This document shows positions 8,259 to 16,619 of a stretch of DNA of 64,000 bases, piece after piece. Source of the DNA: Microbacterium radiodurans (GTDB lineage: Bacteria > Actinomycetota > Actinomycetes > Actinomycetales > Microbacteriaceae); the NCBI RefSeq assembly GCF_008710705.1, contig NZ_VYRZ01000001.1:868001-932000 (forward strand). The letters are read 5' to 3'. The notes under the pieces were generated by a model, which saw only the letters and a list, made by a program, of their open reading frames with translations, was not told the origin of the DNA and ran no database searches. Positions within the stretch are counted from its first letter, which is position 1; each line of letters opens with the position of its first letter. The position numbers and the translations under genes are program-made.

Positions 8259-9491
8259 ATGACATCCCTCCCCGACACCGAGACGTCCCTCGTCGCCGAT
8301 CCCGAGATCGACGCGCCGGTGGGCGCCGCGATGGATGCGGCACTCAGCATCCTGCGTCGCAACATCGAGACGTTCGGCTCGCGCTATCCCGACGACACGA
8401 CCGACGGCGACCGGTACCCGCTGCGACCCGCCAGCGGACGGTTCCCCGAGGGCGCCAACCGCGGCTGGACCACCAGCTTCTGGCCCGGCATGATGTGGAT
8501 CGCCTTCGAGCACACCGGGGATGCGTTCTTCCGCGACGCCGGACTCGCGCACGCCGCGGACTTCGCCCGGCGCGTGCGCGACGAGGACGACCTCGACACC
8601 CACGACCTCGGCTTCCTCTACACGCTCGCCTCCGTCGCGCCGCACCGCCTCCTCGGCGACGAGGACGCTCGTGCGGCGGCCCTCGACGCCGCCGACCACC
8701 TCATGCGCCGGTTCCTCGAGCCGGCCGGGATCATCCAGGCGTGGGGCGATCTGTCCGATCCCGCACAGCGCGGACGCACCATCGTCGACAGCCTCATGAA
8801 CATGCCGCTGCTCACGTGGGCGGGGGAGCAGACCGGCGAGCCGCGCTTCGCCGACGCCGTCCGCCGGCACACGACGCAGGTCCGCACGCACATCCTGCGC
8901 GCCGACGACACGACCTTCCACACCTTCTACTGGGACGCCGAGACGGGCGCGCCGCTGCGCGGGGCGACCGAGCAGGGCGCGTTCGACGACTCGTGCTGGG
9001 CACGCGGCCAGGCCTGGGGCATCTACGGCTTCGCGCTGAACCACCGGGCCACCGGCGATGCGGAGCTCCTCGCCGCCTCGCGCCGGTGCGCCGAGCGCTT
9101 CCTCGCGCATCTGCCCACCGACAAGGTGCCGTACTGGGACATGGTCTACACCGACGGGGCCGACATCCCGCGCGACAGCTCGTCGGCGGCGATCGCCGTC
9201 TGCGGACTGTTCGAACTCGCCCTCGCCCTCGAGGAGGCGCGTGCCGACGAGACGGATGCCGAGGACCACGGGGCCGCCGAGCGCTACCGCGCCGCGGCGC
9301 ACGAGATCCTCGCCTCGCTCATCGCGAACTACACGCCCGAGACGCCCGAGGCCGCCGACGCCGTCATCCTCCACAGCGTCTACGACCTCCCGAAGTCGGT
9401 CGGCGTCGACGAGGGCACCCTCTGGGGCGACTACTTCTACCTCGAGGCGCTCATGAGGGCCGCCCGTCCCGGCTGGAAGCCGTACTGGTGA
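8259..9491 (+). CDS. Glycoside hydrolase family 88 (unsaturated glucuronyl hydrolase)
   Basis: Protein of 410 residues with the (alpha/alpha)6-barrel signature of GH88. The two acidic residues known to be essential in Bacillus unsaturated glucuronyl hydrolase correspond to Asp116 (in HDLGFLY) and Asp177 (in IVDSLMNMPLL). FDDSCWARGQAWGIYG, which forms part of the substrate pocket, is also present. The enzyme hydrates the double bond of terminal 4,5-unsaturated uronate and so releases it from disaccharides made by polysaccharide lyases. No signal peptide is seen, so it is cytoplasmic. GAAGGAC precedes the ATG. The stop overlaps the next GTG (GTGA). It is the step that feeds KduI/KduD downstream. 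Confidence 0.93.
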   Translation: MTSLPDTETSLVADPEIDAPVGAAMDAALSILRRNIETFGSRYPDDTTDGDRYPLRPASGRFPEGANRGWTTSFWPGMMWIAFEHTGDAFFRDAGLAHAADFARRVRDEDDLDTHDLGFLYTLASVAPHRLLGDEDARAAALDAADHLMRRFLEPAGIIQAWGDLSDPAQRGRTIVDSLMNMPLLTWAGEQTGEPRFADAVRRHTTQVRTHILRADDTTFHTFYWDAETGAPLRGATEQGAFDDSCWARGQAWGIYGFALNHRATGDAELLAASRRCAERFLAHLPTDKVPYWDMVYTDGADIPRDSSSAAIAVCGLFELALALEEARADETDAEDHGAAERYRAAAHEILASLIANYTPETPEAADAVILHSVYDLPKSVGVDEGTLWGDYFYLEALMRAARPGWKPYW

Positions 9492-10342
9492 GGCTCGTCC
9501 GCTACCGCTCCGACGCCGGCGTGCGTTCGGGAGTCGTCGTCGCGGTCGACGGATCCGACCGGGTGGTCGACCTCGGGCCGGCGCCGCTGACCCAACTTCT
9601 GGCGGAGGGCGCGGATGCCGTGCACGACGCCGCGCGGCGCGCCCCGGCATCCGCGCCCCGCCTCGCGGGCCTCGCGCTCGCGCCGCCCGTGCGGCCCGGC
9701 AAGATCCTGTGCCTGGGCTACAACTACCGGGGGCACGTGCCGGACGGCGTCGACCCCACCGCCGACGATCCGGCCTTCCCCGACGTCTTCGTCAAGACGC
9801 CGAACACCCTCGGCGGGCCGGCCGACCCCGTCGTGGTGCCGGCCGTCGCCGACGACGTGGACTACGAGGGCGAGATCGCCGTCGTGATCGGCCGCCGCGC
9901 GAAGGACGTCTCGGAGGCCGACGCGCCGGCGCACGTCGCCGGGTACACGATCCTCAACGACGTCTCGGACCGCTCGTGGCAGCGCCGGCAGAGCCAGTGG
10001 GCGATGGGCAAATGCTTCGACGGCTTCGCGCCGCTCGGCCCCTGGCTCGTCACACCCGACGAGGCCGGCGATCCGCAGGACATGCTCGTCGAGGTCGTCC
10101 GCGACGGCGTCGTCACCGTGTCGCAGTCCACCGCCACGACGATCTTCCCGGTCGCGTCCGTGGTGTCGTACCTCAGCTCGGTCATGACCCTCGAACCCGG
10201 CGACGTCATCTCGACGGGCACCCCGCAGAAGCTGCCCGAGGCGCAGGAGGCGCACCGTCCGCTCCGGCCGGGCGACGCCGTCACGGTGCGCATCGAACGG
10301 CTCGGCGAACTGACCACGACCTTCATCGGAGGCCCCGCATGA
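9488..10342 (+). CDS. Fumarylacetoacetate-hydrolase (FAH) family enzyme
   Basis: Protein of 284 residues. The first about 65 residues form a small N-terminal domain. The catalytic FAH fold then shows GKILCLGYNYRGH (active-site His region), VDYEGEIAVVIG (metal-binding acidic residues), GYTILNDVSDRSWQ, and GDVISTGTPQ near the end. Family members hydrolyse or hydrate beta-diketo or 2-oxo acids with Mg2+ or Mn2+. The canonical unsaturated-uronate route (KduI, KduD, KdgK, Eda) does not need such an enzyme, yet the gene sits inside the operon with GTGA and ATGA overlaps on both sides. A role on a 2-keto-3-deoxy intermediate or a side product is inferred; the substrate is unknown. Confidence 0.85.
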   Translation: MRLVRYRSDAGVRSGVVVAVDGSDRVVDLGPAPLTQLLAEGADAVHDAARRAPASAPRLAGLALAPPVRPGKILCLGYNYRGHVPDGVDPTADDPAFPDVFVKTPNTLGGPADPVVVPAVADDVDYEGEIAVVIGRRAKDVSEADAPAHVAGYTILNDVSDRSWQRRQSQWAMGKCFDGFAPLGPWLVTPDEAGDPQDMLVEVVRDGVVTVSQSTATTIFPVASVVSYLSSVMTLEPGDVISTGTPQKLPEAQEAHRPLRPGDAVTVRIERLGELTTTFIGGPA

Positions 10343-11103
10343 TCCTCGACTCCTTCCGCCTCGACGGCCGCGTCGCCCTCGTCACCGGCTCGACCCGCGG
10401 CCTCGGCCAGGCGATCGCGCTCGGCCTCGCCGAGGCGGGCGCCGACGTCGCCCTGCTCGACCGCGGCGACGCGACCGAGACGGCGGAGCGGATCACCGCG
10501 CTCGGCCGGCGGGCGCACCGCATCCGTCTGGATCTCGGCACCGCGACGCCCGAGCAGCTCGCCGCCGCGGTCGCCGAGACGGTGGCCGAGCTCGGGCGCA
10601 TCGACGTCCTCGTCAACAACGCCGGCACGATCCGCCGCGCCCCCGCCGCCGAGCACCCGGTCGCCGACTGGGACGAGGTGCTCGCCGTCAACCTCGACGC
10701 CGTCTTCCACCTCTCGCAGGCGGCCGGGCGCCGGATGATCGAGCAGGGCTCGGGGCGCATCATCAACGTCGCCTCGATGCTGTCGTTCCAGGGCGGCATC
10801 CTCGTTCCCGGGTATGCGGCGTCGAAGCACGCCGTCGCCGGTCTCACCAAGGCGCTCGCCAACGAGTGGGCCGCCTCGGGCGTGACGGTCAATGCGATCG
10901 CGCCCGGGTACATGGCCACCGACAACACCGCACCGATCCGCGCCGACGCGGCGCGCGAGGCCTCGATCCTCGCCCGCATCCCCGCCGGCCGCTGGGGCGA
11001 GGCGACCGATGTACAGGGCGCCTTCGTCTTCCTGGCCTCGGACGCCGCTGCCTACGTCACCGGGGCGATCGTCCCCGTCGACGGCGGCTGGCTCGTCCGT
11101 TGA
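10339..11103 (+). CDS. kduD: 2-dehydro-3-deoxy-D-gluconate 5-dehydrogenase (SDR)
   Basis: Protein of 254 residues, classical short-chain dehydrogenase. The cofactor motif TGSTRGLG lies at about residue 16, NNAG at about 95, and the catalytic Ser and YAASK lie near 145-160. The closing DGGWLVR is typical of KduD. In the pathway it reduces 2,5-diketo-3-deoxygluconate (DKII) to KDG with NAD(P)H. The assignment rests on SDR motifs plus adjacency to kduI, kdgK and eda; by sequence alone it could be another SDR. Its ATG overlaps the FAH stop (ATGA). Confidence 0.88.
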   Translation: MILDSFRLDGRVALVTGSTRGLGQAIALGLAEAGADVALLDRGDATETAERITALGRRAHRIRLDLGTATPEQLAAAVAETVAELGRIDVLVNNAGTIRRAPAAEHPVADWDEVLAVNLDAVFHLSQAAGRRMIEQGSGRIINVASMLSFQGGILVPGYAASKHAVAGLTKALANEWAASGVTVNAIAPGYMATDNTAPIRADAAREASILARIPAGRWGEATDVQGAFVFLASDAAAYVTGAIVPVDGGWLVR

Positions 11104-11146
11104 CCCCGTCCTCCTCCGCCCGAACCACCCCCAGAAGGGACCTCCC

Positions 11147-11983
11147 ATGCAGCAGCGTTACGCGACGAACCCCGCGCAGATCCCCGGCATGACCACCGCC
11201 GACCTCCGCGCGCAGTACCTCGTCCCCGAGATCTTCGTCCCCGGCGAGATCACCGTCGTCTACACCCACCACGACCGCATCGTGCTGGGCGGCGCGGTCC
11301 CCGCCGGTCGCGACCTCGTGCTCCCGGGCTACCCCGAGATCCGCAGCGACTACTTCCTCGAGCACCGCGAGGTCGGGATCATCAACGTCGGCGGCGCCGG
11401 CACGGTCACCGCCGACGGTGAGACGTGCACCCTCGTGACGGGTGCCTGCCTGTACCTCGGCCGCGGCGTCCGCGACGTCGTGTTCGCCGACGCGGGCGAG
11501 GGCGACGAGTCCGGTGCCCAGTTCTACCTCTTCTCGGCCCCGGCGCACACCGCCTACCCGGCGGCGCTCGTGTCGCCCGGCGAGGGCACGGTGCGCGAGC
11601 TCGGCGACCAGGCCACGAGCAACCGTCGCACGCTCAACCAGTACATCCACGAGAACGGCGTGAAGAGCTGCCAGATCGTCATGGGTGTCACGAGCCTCCA
11701 CGAGGGCTCGATGTGGAACACGATGCCGGCGCACACGCACGACCGCCGGACCGAGTGCTACCTGTACTTCGATCTGCCCGAGGACGCCCGGGTCATCCAC
11801 CTGCTCGGCGAGCGCGAAGAGACCCGCCACCTCGTCGTCGCCGACCGTCAGGCGATCATCTCGCCGAGCTGGTCGCTGCACTCGGGCGTCGGCACCGCGG
11901 CCTACTCGTTCATCTGGGCGATGGCGGGCGAGAACCAGACGTTCGACGACATGGATGCCGCACCCGTCACCTCGCTGAAGTGA
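11147..11983 (+). CDS. kduI: 5-dehydro-4-deoxy-D-glucuronate isomerase
   Basis: Protein of 278 residues, the usual KduI length. It is a cupin-type zinc isomerase. The metal site is visible as HTHDRRTECYLYFDLP (two His and a Glu) and a later His in SWSLHSGVG. QYIHENGVKSCQIVMG and MWNTMPAHTHDRR are diagnostic. It converts 5-keto-4-deoxyuronate (DKI), formed from the unsaturated uronate, to 2,5-diketo-3-deoxygluconate for KduD. A 43-nt gap with GAAGGGA separates it from kduD. Its TGA overlaps the GTG of the KDG kinase gene. Confidence 0.96.
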   Translation: MQQRYATNPAQIPGMTTADLRAQYLVPEIFVPGEITVVYTHHDRIVLGGAVPAGRDLVLPGYPEIRSDYFLEHREVGIINVGGAGTVTADGETCTLVTGACLYLGRGVRDVVFADAGEGDESGAQFYLFSAPAHTAYPAALVSPGEGTVRELGDQATSNRRTLNQYIHENGVKSCQIVMGVTSLHEGSMWNTMPAHTHDRRTECYLYFDLPEDARVIHLLGEREETRHLVVADRQAIISPSWSLHSGVGTAAYSFIWAMAGENQTFDDMDAAPVTSLK

Positions 11984-12924
11984 CCGGCCCAGCCCTCCGG
12001 CCGGGCGGTCTGCTCGCGGTCGGCGAGACCATGGCGATGGTGGCGCCGGTCGCGGCCGAGCCGGTCGAGCACGCCGAGGTCTTCCGGATGGACGCGGGCG
12101 GCGCCGAGTCGAACGTCGCGGCGCACGTCGCCGCCCTCGGCGTCCGTGCCGCGTGGTTCTCGCGCGTCGGCGACGACGCCCTCGGGCGCCGCGTCGCCCG
12201 GCGGGTCGCGGCGCGCGGCGTCGACGTCTCGCGCGTCGCGGTGGATGCGCGGCATCCGACCGGTCTCTACGTGAAGGATCCGGGCGCCGGGGTCGCCTAC
12301 TACCGCGCCGGCTCGGCGGCCGCGCACCTCGCGCCCGGCGATGCCGATGCGGTGTCGTGGGACGGCGTGGCCGTGCTGCACGTGTCGGGCATCACCGCGG
12401 CGCTCGGCGACACGGCGCCGGCGTTCCTCGACCGCCTGATCGAGCGGGCCCGCGCGGCCGGCGTCGCCGTGGGCTTCGATGTGAACCACCGGGCGCCGCT
12501 GTGGTCCGTCGCCGCGGCGGCGGCACCGCTGCTCGACCTCGCGCGCCGGGCCGACATCGTGTTCGTCGGGCGCGACGAGGCCGAGGTGCTGTGGGGCGCG
12601 GCGACCGCCGAGGCGGTGCGCGAGCTGCTCCCGGCCGCAGCGCAGCTCGTCGTGAAGGACGGCGCGGTCGGCGCGACCCTCTTCGACGGCGACGAGACGG
12701 TGTTCGAACCGGCGCTGGTGGTCGAGGTCGTAGAGCCGGTCGGCGCGGGCGACGCCTTCGCCGGGGGATACCTCGCGGCGCTTCTGGCGGGGGCGGATGG
12801 AGCCGAGCGGCTGCGGTGCGGCCACGCGCGGGCTGCGCTCACGATGGCCACGACCGGCGACTTCCCCGACCCGATCGCCTCCGCGGCGATCCACCCCGCA
12901 TCCTCCGAGAGGACTCCCGCATGA
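11980..12924 (+). CDS. kdgK: 2-keto-3-deoxygluconate kinase (PfkB family)
   Basis: Protein of 314 residues with PfkB/ribokinase motifs: DAGGAESNVAAHVAALG near the N-terminus, YYRAGSAAAHL, GFDVNHRAPLW, and the C-terminal signature PVGAGDAFAGGYLAAL with the catalytic Asp. It phosphorylates KDG to KDPG with ATP. The GTG start overlaps the kduI stop (GTGA) and its own stop overlaps the aldolase ATG (ATGA). Substrate assignment follows from position between kduI and eda. A paralogue in the second uronate module (42.3 kb) has the same layout. Confidence 0.9.
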   Translation: MTGPALRPGGLLAVGETMAMVAPVAAEPVEHAEVFRMDAGGAESNVAAHVAALGVRAAWFSRVGDDALGRRVARRVAARGVDVSRVAVDARHPTGLYVKDPGAGVAYYRAGSAAAHLAPGDADAVSWDGVAVLHVSGITAALGDTAPAFLDRLIERARAAGVAVGFDVNHRAPLWSVAAAAAPLLDLARRADIVFVGRDEAEVLWGAATAEAVRELLPAAAQLVVKDGAVGATLFDGDETVFEPALVVEVVEPVGAGDAFAGGYLAALLAGADGAERLRCGHARAALTMATTGDFPDPIASAAIHPASSERTPA

Positions 12925-13541
12925 CCACGGCCCGACCCGACACGACCGCCGCGCTCGACGAGATCTTCGCGGGTGCGCCGCTCATGGCGATCCTCCGAGG
13001 CATGGGCGTCGAGCGATCGGTGCGGCTGGCCGCCACCGCGTGGGATCTCGGCATCGACTCGGTCGAGGTGCCGCTGCAGACCGACGAGGACGAGCGCGCG
13101 CTCCGCGAGGTCGTGCGGCTCGGCGCCGAGCGGGGCAAGGCCGTCGGCGCCGGCACCATCCTGACCGCCCGGCAGGTGGCGCTCGCCGCCGAGGCGGGGG
13201 CCGCCTACGTCGTCTCGCCGGGCCTGGACGCCGAGGTCGTCCGCGCGGCGGAGGAGCGCGGCATCCCGATCCTGCCCGGTGTCGCGACGCCGAGCGAGGT
13301 TCAGCGTGCCGTCGGCCTGGGGCTCACGTGGGTGAAGGCCTTCCCGGCCCAGTGGCTCGGCGCCGACTGGTTCCGGCACATCCGCGGTCCGTTCCCGGGC
13401 GTGCGCTTCGTCGCGACGGGCGGGATGGATGCCGCGAACGCGGGCGCCTTCCTCGATGCCGGCGTGCGCGTGGTCGCCGTCGGCTCGGCGCTCGAGAACG
13501 AAACCCAGCTGCCGAGGCTCGCCGCCCTGCTCGAGCGCTGA
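12921..13541 (+). CDS. eda: 2-keto-3-deoxy-6-phosphogluconate aldolase
   Basis: Protein of 206 residues, class I KDPG aldolase barrel. The Schiff-base Lys139 is in WVKAFPAQ, the catalytic Glu49 in SVEVPLQT, and GAGTIL and LPGVATPSE are conserved phosphate and substrate-binding loops. It cleaves KDPG to pyruvate and glyceraldehyde-3-phosphate, completing the pathway encoded by this operon. It is the last gene of the operon. A 370-bp repeat-rich gap and a convergent gene follow. A second aldolase of different sequence lies at 41.7 kb. Confidence 0.93.
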   Translation: MTTARPDTTAALDEIFAGAPLMAILRGMGVERSVRLAATAWDLGIDSVEVPLQTDEDERALREVVRLGAERGKAVGAGTILTARQVALAAEAGAAYVVSPGLDAEVVRAAEERGIPILPGVATPSEVQRAVGLGLTWVKAFPAQWLGADWFRHIRGPFPGVRFVATGGMDAANAGAFLDAGVRVVAVGSALENETQLPRLAALLER

Positions 13542-13582
13542 CCCCGCTCTCGCGCCCGCCCGAGCCCCTACCCCCCTCGGCC

Positions 13583-13663
13583 CCGAGCCCACCCCTTGCG
13601 CCCGAGCCCACCCCTCGCGTACCGCGGATAACAGGTGAGCTGGGGGCCAAGGGGTGGGTTCGG
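13583..13663. repeat. Intergenic inverted repeat with 15-bp arms (CCGAGCCCACCCCTT type)
   Basis: The left arm at 13583-13597 pairs with AAGGGGTGGGTTCGG at 13649-13663 (14 of 15 positions). A second direct copy of the left arm (14 bases) starts at 13602. The element lies between the convergent eda and pgm genes, in a gene-free stretch from 13542 to 13913. The long loop and the absence of a U-run make a simple terminator unlikely. Similar arms recur at 13822-13889. Confidence 0.75.
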
Positions 13664-13720
13664 CGCCGCGCGCCGTGTTGCGGGTTGGGTGACCGGTGCG
13701 AGGCCCGGCTCGGGCGCGGA

Positions 13721-13770
13721 GTGCAGGTCCAGGTGCAGGTCCAGGCCAGGTGCAGGTGCAGGTGAGGTCC
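13721..13770. repeat. Short AGGTCC/AGGTGC tandem array
   Basis: About eight imperfect copies of a 5-6 bp unit (AGGTCC, AGGTGC, AGGCC, AGGTG) run head to tail. It lies inside the gene-free gap between eda and pgm. No open reading frame with coding character is seen here. It is a simple-sequence tract likely to vary by slippage. Confidence 0.7.
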
Positions 13771-13821
13771 GGCCGGCGCCGGGTCTCACTCGTGTGCGGT
13801 GGCGGCTGAGCCAACCCGAAA

Positions 13822-13889
13822 GCGCCGAGCCCACCCCTTGCACACCGCGCATGCCGGGTGGGCTGGGGGAGGAGAGGTGGGTTCGGCGC
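13822..13889. repeat. Intergenic inverted repeat, 14-bp arms, sister of the 13.6 kb element
   Basis: GCGCCGAGCCCACC (13822-13835) pairs with GGTGGGTTCGGCGC (13876-13889) at 13 of 14 positions, with a 40-nt spacer. The arms share the core CCGAGCCCACC with the 13583-13663 element. The right edge is 25 bp from the end of pgm. It may end transcripts from both sides as a large stem, but it also resembles a small mobile or REP-like element. Confidence 0.75.
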
Positions 13890-13913
13890 GAAGCGCCGAG
13901 CGGATGCTGCGAC

Positions 13914-15554
13914 TCAGCCGCCGAGCGCGGCGGAGACCACGGCGCGCGCCTCGGCCTGCACCTCGGCGAGGTGCTCGGGGCCGCGCAGGCTCTCGGCGTA
14001 GAGCTTGTACACGTCCTCGGTGCCCGAGGGGCGCGCGGCGAACCAGGCGTGCTCGGTCTGCACCTTGAGCCCGCCGATCGCGGCGCCGTTGCCGGGCGCG
14101 TGCGACAGCTTCGCCGTGATCGGCTCGCCGGCGAGCTCGGTGGCCGAGACGGCATCGCCCGACAGCTTGCCGAGGGCGGCCTTCTGCTCGGGGGTGGCCG
14201 CGGCATCCACCCGCTGATAGGCCGACGACCCGAACTCCGCCTCGAGCTCGGCGTAGCGCTGCGAGGGGGTCTTGCCGGTGACGGCGAGGATCTCCGCGGC
14301 GAGCAGGCAGAGCAGGATGCCGTCCTTGTCGGTCGTCCAGACGGATCCGTCCGTGCGGAGGAAGGATGCCCCCGCCGACTCCTCGCCGCCGAAGGCGACC
14401 GAGCCGTCGAGGAGCCCCGGGACGAACCACTTGAAGCCGACCGGCACCTCGAGCAGGTCGCGCCCGAGCGAGGCCGCGACGCGGTCGATGATCATCGACG
14501 ACACGAGCGTCTTGCCGACGGCGGCGTGCGCCGGCCAGCCCGGACGGTTCGCGAAGAGGTAGTCGATCGCGACGGCGAGGTAGTGGTTCGGGTTCATCAG
14601 TCCCGCGTCGGGCGTCACGATGCCGTGGCGGTCGGCGTCGGCGTCGTTGCCGGTGAGGATGTCGTACTCCGCGCGGCGGGCGACGAGCGCGGCCATGGCC
14701 GACGGCGACGACGGATCCATGCGGATCTTCTCGTCCCAGTCGAGCGTCATGAACTTCCAGGTGGGATCGACCTCGGGGTTCACGACGGTGAGGTCGAGAC
14801 CGTACACCTCGGCGATGAGGGCCCAGTACTCCACCGAGGCGCCGCCCAGCGGGTCGGCGCCGATGCGGATGCCGGACTCCTTGATCGCCGCGACGTCGAT
14901 GATCGAGCCGAGGTCGCGGACGTACGCGTCGCGGAAGTCGTACTGGCCGAGCGCGTCGAGGTCGATATCGGCGTGGCGGGTGCGGTGCACGCCCGCGAGG
15001 CCCGCGGCGATGAGCTCGTTCGCGCGGTCGGCGATCCACGAGGTGGCGTCGGTGTCGGCCGGTCCGCCGTGCGGCGGGTTGTACTTGAAGCCGCCGTCGC
15101 GCGGCGGGTTGTGCGACGGGGTGACGACGACGCCGTCGGCGCGGCCCGCGTCGCCCTGCGAACGGCCGCGGTTGTAGGTCAGGATCGCGTGGCTGAGGGC
15201 GGGCGTCGGCACCCACGCGTCGCGGGAGTCCACGCGGACGTCGACGCCGTTCGCGACCAGCACCTCGATCGCGCTGCGCTCGGCCGGGAGGGAGAGACCG
15301 TGGGTGTCGCGCCCCAGGAAGAGCGGTCCCTCGATGCCCTGGCCGCGCCGGTAGTCGACGATCGCCTGCGTGGTGGCGAGGATGTGGTCCTCGTTGAAGC
15401 TCGTCGACAACGACGATCCGCGGTGGCCGCTCGTGCCGAAGGCGACGCGCTGCGCGGGGACCGCGGCATCCGGCTTCCGGTCGTAGTACGCGGCGATCAG
15501 CTCATCGATGTCGATGAGATCGGATGCTTCGGCGGGCTGTCCTGCGCGGCTCAT
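13914..15554 (-). CDS. pgm: Phosphoglucomutase (alpha-D-glucose-specific)
   Basis: Protein of 546 residues, the length of the bacterial Pgm family. [13 protein letters not shown] opens the first domain. The phosphoserine loop is [10 protein letters not shown] with Ser147, and the metal loop is [38 protein letters not shown] is the sugar-binding loop, and the C-terminal phosphate loop is [18 protein letters not shown]. It interconverts glucose-1-phosphate and glucose-6-phosphate in the cytoplasm for glycogen and cell-wall sugar metabolism. The ATG at 15554 (MSRAGQP) is preferred over an upstream in-frame start at 15605. It is convergent with the uronate operon. Confidence 0.95.
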   Translation of the reverse strand: MSRAGQPAEASDLIDIDELIAAYYDRKPDAAVPAQRVAFGTSGHRGSSLSTSFNEDHILATTQAIVDYRRGQGIEGPLFLGRDTHGLSLPAERSAIEVLVANGVDVRVDSRDAWVPTPALSHAILTYNRGRSQGDAGRADGVVVTPSHNPPRDGGFKYNPPHGGPADTDATSWIADRANELIAAGLAGVHRTRHADIDLDALGQYDFRDAYVRDLGSIIDVAAIKESGIRIGADPLGGASVEYWALIAEVYGLDLTVVNPEVDPTWKFMTLDWDEKIRMDPSSPSAMAALVARRAEYDILTGNDADADRHGIVTPDAGLMNPNHYLAVAIDYLFANRPGWPAHAAVGKTLVSSMIIDRVAASLGRDLLEVPVGFKWFVPGLLDGSVAFGGEESAGASFLRTDGSVWTTDKDGILLCLLAAEILAVTGKTPSQRYAELEAEFGSSAYQRVDAAATPEQKAALGKLSGDAVSATELAGEPITAKLSHAPGNGAAIGGLKVQTEHAWFAARPSGTEDVYKLYAESLRGPEHLAEVQAEARAVVSAALGG

Positions 15555-15605
15555 GGGAACAGTCTGCCCGCTCCGGGGCCGGCCCGCGGCGGATTGACAC
15601 GGCAC

Positions 15606-16547
15606 TCACGGCGCGCTCCGCCGATCGTGGCCGTCCCGGCGCGGCTCGCTGTGCGAGACGAGGGCGGCGAGGGCCGCCCGGAGCGCGGGCGCGTCGGCCT
15701 GCGAGCGCCGGTGCACCGCGGAGATGTCGCGGGTCGAGGCGGGGTCGATCGTGGGAACGGCGACGAGATCCGGTCCGAGGTCGCCGCGGCCGAGACGCGG
15801 CACGAGCGCGACGACGGCGCCGGTCCGGGCCAGCTCGAGGTGGTTCTCGAACTCCATCGACTCGTACCGGATGAGCGGCGCACCGCCGATCCCGTCGAAG
15901 AATCGTCGCAGCCACTGCCGGCAGATCGTCGTCTCGAACGTCGCGACCCACTGCTCCGCGGCCAGGTCGCCGGGGCGGAGGGCCGCGCGGTCGGCCAGCG
16001 GGTGGTCGCGGTGCAGGATCACGTCGGCGACGTCGGTGAACAGCGGCGTCACGACCAGGTGGTCGGGGATCGACAGGGCGACCCCGCCCCATTGATGCAC
16101 GATGCCGAGGTCGCGCTGTCCCGATGCGACGAGCGCGACGGTCTCCCAGGGCTCGCTCTCGCGCACCAGCAGGCGGAGGGCCGGATGCTGCTCGGCGAGC
16201 TCGACGAGCAGCGGTGCCAGCAGGCCGCGGACGACCGTCGAGAAGGCGGCGACGCGCACCTCGCCCGACACCGTTCCGTCGTCCGGAGTCGCGGCGTGCA
16301 GATCCGCGCGCAGGCGCTCGAGCTCGGCGAGGATCGGACTCGAGCCGACGACGAGGTGGGTGCCGGCGGCGGTCAGCGCCACGCCGCGTCCGACGCGTTC
16401 GAGCAGGCTGACGCCGGTCTCGCGCTCGAGGCGCTTGATCTGCTGCGACACCGCGGACGGCGTGAAGCCGAGGGCGGATGCCGCGGCCGCCACACTGCCC
16501 TCGCGTGCGACGGTGCGGAGCGACTGCACGGCATCGAGATCGATCAT
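15606..16547 (-). CDS. LysR-family transcriptional regulator
   Basis: Protein of 313 residues. The N-terminal winged helix is DLDAVQSLRTVAREGSVAAA followed by GFTPSAVSQQIKRLERE, the standard LysR reader helix. The remainder is a two-lobed effector domain. It is divergent from the EamA exporter with only 72 bp between them, an arrangement in which LysR proteins usually control the neighbour. The likely target is therefore the exporter and the coupled pheA. The effector is unknown. Confidence 0.92.
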   Translation of the reverse strand: MIDLDAVQSLRTVAREGSVAAAASALGFTPSAVSQQIKRLERETGVSLLERVGRGVALTAAGTHLVVGSSPILAELERLRADLHAATPDDGTVSGEVRVAAFSTVVRGLLAPLLVELAEQHPALRLLVRESEPWETVALVASGQRDLGIVHQWGGVALSIPDHLVVTPLFTDVADVILHRDHPLADRAALRPGDLAAEQWVATFETTICRQWLRRFFDGIGGAPLIRYESMEFENHLELARTGAVVALVPRLGRGDLGPDLVAVPTIDPASTRDISAVHRRSQADAPALRAALAALVSHSEPRRDGHDRRSAP

Positions 16548-16619
16548 GAAGCGATGCTACCGATTCGCGAGCAGAAAGCGTCGCTTGTCGTTCACGGTCG
16601 TTGCGGCTGGACTGAACGG

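Noticed and set aside
13721..13770. CRISPR-like array.
   Set aside because: The repeat unit is about 6 bp with no spacers and no cas genes. It is a simple tandem tract.
13635..16619. A very long plus-strand extension in frame with the EamA gene.
   Set aside because: It runs antisense to pgm and the LysR gene. The membrane protein starts properly at GTG 16620.
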